From assembly GCF_964656455.1 (NCBI RefSeq), contig NC_135715.1:174188437-174252436 (forward strand): a stretch of DNA of 64,000 bases, read 5' to 3'. Below the pieces are notes generated by a model. The model saw nothing but the letters and a program-made list of their open reading frames with translations, was not told the DNA's origin and made no database searches. Positions 59,126 to 64,000 of this stretch are shown piece by piece. Position numbers and translations under genes: made by a program. Source of the DNA: Halichoerus grypus (taxonomy: Eukaryota > Chordata > Mammalia > Carnivora > Phocidae). Positions within the stretch are counted from its first letter, which is position 1; every line of letters begins with the position of its first letter.

Positions 59126-60506
59126 TCATGTTCCACAAATAAGTGAAACCATATGATAATTGATTTTCTCTGCTTTACTTATTTCACTTAGCATAATCTC
59201 TTCCAGTCCCATCCATATTGATGCAAAAGTTGGGTATTTTCTGATGGCTGAGTAATATTCCATTGTATGTATGGACCACATCTTCTTTATCCATTCATCA
59301 GTTGAAGGGCATCTCAGCTTTTTCCACAGTTTGGCTATTGCAGACATTGCTGCTATGAACATTGGGGTGCATATGGCCCTTCTTTTCACTACATCTGTGT
59401 CTTTGGGGTAAATACCCAGGAGTGCAATTGCTGGGTCATAGGGTAGCTCTATTTTTAATTTTCTGAGGAACCTCCACACTGTTTTCCAGAGTGGCTGTAC
59501 CAACTTGCATTCCCACCAACAGTGTAAGAGGGTTCCCCTTTCTCTACAACCTCTCCAACATTTGTTGTTTCTTGCCTTGTCAATTTTTGCCATTCTAACT
59601 GGTGTAAGGTGGTATCTAATTGTGGTTTTGATTTGAATTTCCCTGATGGCTAATGATGATGAACATTTATTCATGTGTCTGTTAGCCATTTGTATGTCTT
59701 CTTTGGAGACATGTCTGTTCATGTCTTCTGCCCATTTTTTGACTTGATTGTTTTTTGGGGGGAGGGTTCAGTTTGAGATGTTCTTTATAGATCTTGGATA
59801 CCAGCCCTTTATCTGTAGTGTCATTTGCAAATATCTTCTCCCATTCTGTGGGTTGCCTCTTTGTTTTGTTGACTGTTTCCTTTGCTGTGCAGAAGCTTTT
59901 TATCTTGATGAAGTCCCAAAAGTTCATTTTTGCTTTTGTTTCACTAGCCTTTGGAGATGTATCTTGAAAGAAGTTGCTGTGGCCGATGTCAAAGAGGTTA
60001 CTGCCTATGTTCTCCTCTAGGATTTTAATGGATTCCTGTCTCACATTGAGGTCTTTCATCCATTTTGAGTTTATCTTTGTGTATGGTGTTAGAGAATGGT
60101 CGAGTTTCATTCTTCTGCATGTGGCTGTCCAATTTTCCCAGCACCATTTATTGAAGAGACTGTCTTTTTTCCATTGCATATTTTTTCCTGCTTTGTCAAA
60201 GATTATTTGACCATAGAGTTGAGGGTCCATATCTGGGCTCTCTATTCTGTTCCATTTGTCTATATGTCTGTTTTTGTGCCAGTACCATGCTGTCTTGGTG
60301 ATCACTGCTTTGTAATATAGCTTGAAATCAGGCAACGTGATGCCCCCAGGTTTGTTTTTCTTTTTCAGCATTTCCTTGGCGATTTGGGGTCTTTTCTGAT
60401 TCCATATAAATTTTAGGATTGTTTGTTCCAACACTTTGAAAAATGTCATTGGAATTTTGTTTGGGATGGCGTTGAAGGTATAAATTGCTCTGGGTAGCAT
60501 AGACAT
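59126..60506 (-). pseudogene. L1 ORF2 C-terminal third, frameshifted
   Basis: Two overlapping frames: 59682-60506 (274 codons, region following the reverse transcriptase, with [14 protein letters not shown] and [18 protein letters not shown]) and 59126-59722 (198 codons, with the C-x3-C-x7-H-x4-C motif at residues 55, 59, 67, 72). The frame change lies near 59755, where a run of G replaces the usual sequence. A further one-base loss near 60509 breaks the link to the upstream part, which continues to about 60700. Confidence 0.88.
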
Positions 60507-60728
60507 TTAACAATGTTTATTCTTCTGATCCATGAGCATGGAATGTTTTTCCATCTTTTTGTGTCTTCTTCAATTTCTTTCATGAGTGTTCTGTAGTTCC
60601 TAGAGTATAGATCCTTTACCTCTTTGGTTAAGTTTATTCTGAGGGATCTTATGGGTTTTGGTGCTATTGTAAATGGAGTTGTTTCTCTAATTGTTTCAGA
60701 AATCAGGTCTCAACTGATACTAAAAGAT

Positions 60729-60754
60729 TGAGAATATGCAGGGGCATATTCTCA
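60729..60754. other. 11-bp perfect stem hairpin near the L1 inversion junction
   Basis: tgagaatatgc (60729-60739), loop aggg, and gcatattctca (60744-60754). The right arm is ordinary L1 sequence. The left arm looks remodelled to be its complement. Confidence 0.6.
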
Positions 60755-60764
60755 GACCATACGC

Positions 60765-62293
60765 TTTAAAACTGGAACTCAATTACAAGAAAAAATTTGG
60801 CAGAAATTCAAATACTTGGAAGCTAAAGACCACTCTGCTCAAGAATGTTTGGGTCAACCAGGAAATCAAAGAAGAACTTAAACAATTCATGGAAACCAAT
60901 GAGAATGAAAACACATTGGTCCAAAACCTATGGGATACTGCAAAGGCAGTCCTAAGGGGGAAATACATAGCCACCCAAGCCTCACTCAAAAAAATAGAAA
61001 AATCCTGAATTCACCAACTAACTTTACACCTTAAAGAACTAGAGAAAAAGCAACAAATTATGCCTAAACCATGCATTAGAAGAGAAATAATTAAGATTAG
61101 AGCAGAGATCAATGAATTAGAAACCAGAAACACAGTAGATCAGATCAACAAAACTAGAAGCTGGTTCTTTGAAAGAATTAATATGATCAATAAACCACTG
61201 GCCAGACTTACCCAAAAGAAGAGAAAGGACCAGAATTAATAAAGTTATGAGTGAAAGGGGAGAGATCACTACTAACACCAAGGAAATAGAAACAATTATT
61301 AGAAATTATTATCAACAACTATATGCCAATAAATTGAGCAACCTGGAAGAAATGGATGCCTTCCTGGAAATGTATAAACTCCCAAGACTAAAACAGGAAG
61401 AAACTGACAACATGAATAGGCCAATAACCAGTAACAAGATTGAAGCAGTGATCAAAAACCTCCCAAAAAACAAGAAACGAGGGCCTGATGGATTCCCTGG
61501 GGAATTCTACCAAACATTCAAAGAAGAAATAATACCTATTCTCCTGAAGCTGTTTCAAAAAACAGAAACAGAAGGAAAGCTTCCAGACTCATTCTATGAG
61601 GCCAGCATTACCTTAATCCCCAAACCAGGCAAAGACCCCATCAAAAAGAATTTCAGGCTGATATCCCTGATGAATATGGATTCCAAAATTCTCAACAAAA
61701 TCCTAGCTAATAGGATCCAACAATACATTAAAAGGATCATCCACCATGACCAAGTGGGATTTATCCCCATGATGCAAGGGTGGTTCAACATTCACAAATC
61801 AATCAATGTGATAGAACACATTAATAAGAGGAGAGAGAAGAACCATATGGTCCTCTCAATTGATGCAGAAAAAGCATTTGACAAAATACAGCATCCTTTC
61901 CTGATTAAAACTCTTCAGAGTATATGAATAGACAGAACATTCCTCAAGTTCATAAAATCCATCTATGAAAAACCCACAGCGAATATCATCCTCAATGGGG
62001 AAAAGCTGAGAGCCTTTCCCTTAAGATCAGTAACACGACAACAATGCCCACTCTCGCCACTATCGTTCAACATAGTACTAGAAGTCCTAGCAACAGCAAT
62101 CAGACAACAAAAAGAAATAAAAGGTATTCAAATTGGCAAAGAAGAAGTCAAACTCTCTCTTTGCAGATGACATGATACTTTATGTGGAAAATCCAAAAGA
62201 CTCCACCCACAAATTACTAGAACTCATCCAGCAATTCAGTAATGTGGCAGGATACAAAATCAATGCACAGAAATCAATTGCTTTCTTACACTA
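60765..62293 (+). pseudogene. L1 ORF2 endonuclease-end and reverse-transcriptase remnant (inverted part)
   Basis: Frames 60736-61008, about 61020-61240 and 61247-61927 cover ORF2 from just after the endonuclease's last catalytic His region to the RT. Visible RT landmarks: [12 protein letters not shown], the motif A sequence [12 protein letters not shown], and, after a stop at 61925 and a frameshift near 62155, the FADD motif (62160-62171). No start codon, promoter or intact frame. Not functional. Confidence 0.85.
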
Positions 62294-62723
62294 ACAATGC
62301 AACTGTAGAATAATACTTCTATCTGGTTTTCATGACTCAGATTTCTACTCTGGCTTTCATATGAACATGTATGAGGTCCTCAAGTGATACCAACATGACC
62401 TAAAACAGATACTGTTCTTCCACAAAGCAATTTATTCACTGAGAAATATTGGATAGATCAGATAATCAGATCCTTAACCTGGACAGGACCTTACTGGATG
62501 ATTTGGTCTAAGTCCCTGCCTCCTGACCAGATCACTAAGGAAAATACCAAGCTCAAGGAAACCTAGAGGCAGAAGTCAAACAGGAAACCAGGAACATTTC
62601 ACATAGCTCATTTGATGTAGAGGGCTTAACCACATGGACAAAAGTATACAAATCGAAGAGTAACAATTATACACTGTAACAATTTATAAACAACCATAAG
62701 CAACCAATAACTCCAGTCTTAAG

Positions 62724-62756
62724 AATAAATGAATGAATGAACAAATGAATGAAAGA
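62724..62756. repeat. (AATG)n imperfect microsatellite
   Basis: aaatgaatgaatgaac-type repeats. Confidence 0.85.
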
Positions 62757-63273
62757 AATTTTTCCTCTGGGAATTAGCAATTCTGTTGAACTACTTATCT
62801 AACACCTCTATTTGCAAACATCATATTTGATATTCTGCACCTTCAAAGGTGAACCCTTAGGCTACCTGTTCCCTACTGTTTTATTGGGGATGGATCCAGG
62901 TTTTGTGGAGCCTTCAGTGTATGTAGTCTATGAGGCCCTCTTAAATGAAATGATTACAGAATTACAAAAACAAAATTGCTAGGTACTCTCCCAGCTGGTA
63001 TTAGGGAGAGGCCCTGAAGCTTACGTTCTTCGGCTTCTTGCTAAAGTTGTCCTTGCTGTTGAGAATGTTTCTCCAGGTGTCAGGAGCTTGAGAAAACAGT
63101 CTGGGGCCAGACACTCCCTTCTCCCTGCCTACCAATTCATGGATCTGGCTTCATTACCACCCACCTCCCAAGATGGAAGCCTTCCTCTGTTGCCAGGAAC
63201 ATTTGCTCAGCATCCTGGTGGATGGGTTTGGAAGGGGGGGTGCCTATTTTACCTCTTCCATTCATCCATCTGT

Positions 63274-63295
63274 CCACACACACACACACACAAAA
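63274..63295. repeat. (CA)n microsatellite
   Basis: About nine CA units followed by an AAAACAC end. Confidence 0.9.
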
Positions 63296-63365
63296 CACTG
63301 ACACTCTGCTCTCTCTGAGTTAAGCACTGTGCTGTGTTGTAGGAATACAAAGACAAGTGGATACA

Positions 63366-63740
63366 TCCATGTACTCATTTTCTATTGTGCATAGCAAATT
63401 CCCACTAATTTAGCAGTTTGAAACAACACGCACATACTACTTCATGTTTTTGGGGTCCTGAGTTCCAGCACAGCATATTCGGGTCCTCTGCTCAGGCTGT
63501 CACAAGGCTGCATGTAAGGTATTGACCCAATCAATTTCTCATCCAAAGACTAGGCTAGAGAAGAATCCACGTCAAGCTCAAGCAGACTGTTAGAAGGCTT
63601 CATTTCCTTTGTATGGGTGAGAGCCCCAGCTCCTTACTAGCTCTCAGCCTTGGGATCCTAGAGACTGCCCACAGTTTTCTGGGACGTGACATTCTCAGTA
63701 GGCAGTTTATAGCACAGTTGTTTGCTTCTTCAAGGACAGA
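63366..63740 (-). repeat. Old LTR-like repeat (family uncertain)
   Basis: 'tcattttctattgtgcatag', 'caaattcccactaatttagc', 'cagtttgaaacaacacgcac', 'cgggtcctctgctcaggctg' and 'tcacaaggctgcatgtaagg' belong to a widespread mammalian repeat that begins TATTGCTGCATAAC on this strand. I cannot name it safely. Confidence 0.5.
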
Positions 63741-63766
63741 AGGAGAAGTTCTCTCTGTCATTTTCT

Positions 63767-63981
63767 TTCTTTCTTTTTTTTTTTAATTTTATTCATTCAT
63801 TTTAGAGAGAGAGAGAGTGTGAGTGGGGAGGGGCAGAAGGAGAGGGAGAGAGAGAATCTCAAGCAGACTCCACACTGAGTGTAGAGCCCAACACAGGGCT
63901 CAATCCCAAAATGGGGAGATCATGACTTCACCTGAAACCAAGAGTCAGGGGCTCAACCGACTGTGCTGCCCAGGTGCCCCT
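63767..63981 (-). mobile_element. CAN SINE (tRNA-Lys-derived), at window edge
   Basis: Poly(T), 'aattttattcattcatttta', GA-rich tract, 'gagatcatgacttcacctga', 'gggctcaaccgactgtgctg' and 'caggtgcccc'. Duplication ctctctgtcattttct (63751-63766) and ctctctatcattttct (63982-63997), one change. Complete. Confidence 0.94.
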
Positions 63982-64000
63982 CTCTCTATCATTTTCTAAG

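Larger units (their letters stand above)
58844..62308 (-). mobile_element. 5'-inverted 3.5-kb LINE-1
   Basis: 58844 to about 60700 is L1 3' UTR plus the last third of ORF2 in minus orientation, starting from poly(T). About 60701-62308 is the immediately upstream ORF2 part (end of endonuclease through reverse transcriptase) in plus orientation. In L1 order the right end of the plus part (by ctaacaatg, about 62300) adjoins the right end of the minus part. A 10-bp duplication, aataatactt, at 58834-58843 and 62309-62318 bounds the whole, so it is one insertion: twin priming. Several frameshifts. Not active. Confidence 0.92.
62319..63365. other. No gene seen
   Basis: Unassigned. Contains an (AATG)n stretch (62724-62756), a (CA)n run (63274-63295) and short L2/MIR-like scraps (near 62475-62600 and 63315-63355). 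Confidence 0.5.

Noticed and set aside
59748..60320. Plus-strand frames of 74-90 codons, hydrophobic
   Set aside because: They are antisense shadows of the L1 ORF2 remnant.
1..64000. CRISPR arrays, bacterial operons, prophage or plasmid origins
   Set aside because: Repeat content is mammalian throughout; no spaced palindromic repeats, no dense prokaryotic gene layout.

Overview
This window looks like nuclear DNA of an arctoid caniform carnivore (bear, pinniped or musteloid grade). The evidence is repeat content. There are eight full-length CAN-type tRNA-Lys-derived SINEs whose sequence is neither the dog SINEC_Cf type nor the cat type, several carnivore LINE-1 copies, and the usual older mammalian layer of MIR, L2, MLT1, MER5A/MER20, Tigger and old L1/HAL1. 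I found no protein-coding gene or exon that I could defend. Long open frames are either L1 ORF2 remnants or chance frames. The stretch is best read as intergenic or deep intronic.

Layout. 1-13.4 kb: mostly unassigned sequence with old MIR and L2 pieces, a GT microsatellite at 4.0 kb, a perfect CRE octamer at 4.6 kb, and an ATACT-type array at 10.2-10.4 kb. 13.4-17.7 kb: MER5A with a small inverted-repeat element next to it, an intact MLT1 LTR with TG..CA ends, and a second MLT1 split by a 1.1 kb L1 whose 5' part is inverted. 17.7-38 kb: sparse old repeats, three further MLT1 LTRs (one carrying a 133-bp L1, one sitting in an old L1), and a tRNA-Ile-like pseudogene. 38-64 kb: every CAN SINE in the window, a HAL1-like relic at 44-46.5 kb hosting a Tigger element and a tiny processed retrocopy, a 1.2 kb L1 3' end at 53.8-55.0 kb, and a 3.5 kb L1 at 58.8-62.3 kb that is again 5'-inverted.

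Nothing here works as an operon or pathway. The biology is the record of LINE-1 machinery and its passengers. Target-site duplications can be read for most of the young insertions, which makes the nesting order clear. The most unusual object is at 58035-58094: only the first 22-26 nt of a CAN SINE, with no poly(A), flanked by a perfect 19-bp direct repeat. It fits the described class of tailless retropseudogenes, in which a 3'-truncated RNA primes on a few complementary bases at the nick. Two L1s with the twin-priming inversion signature and a 137-bp mRNA-tail retrocopy with a perfect 17-bp duplication are the next best. Family names for old repeats come from recognition by eye, not from a database search, and their edges are approximate.
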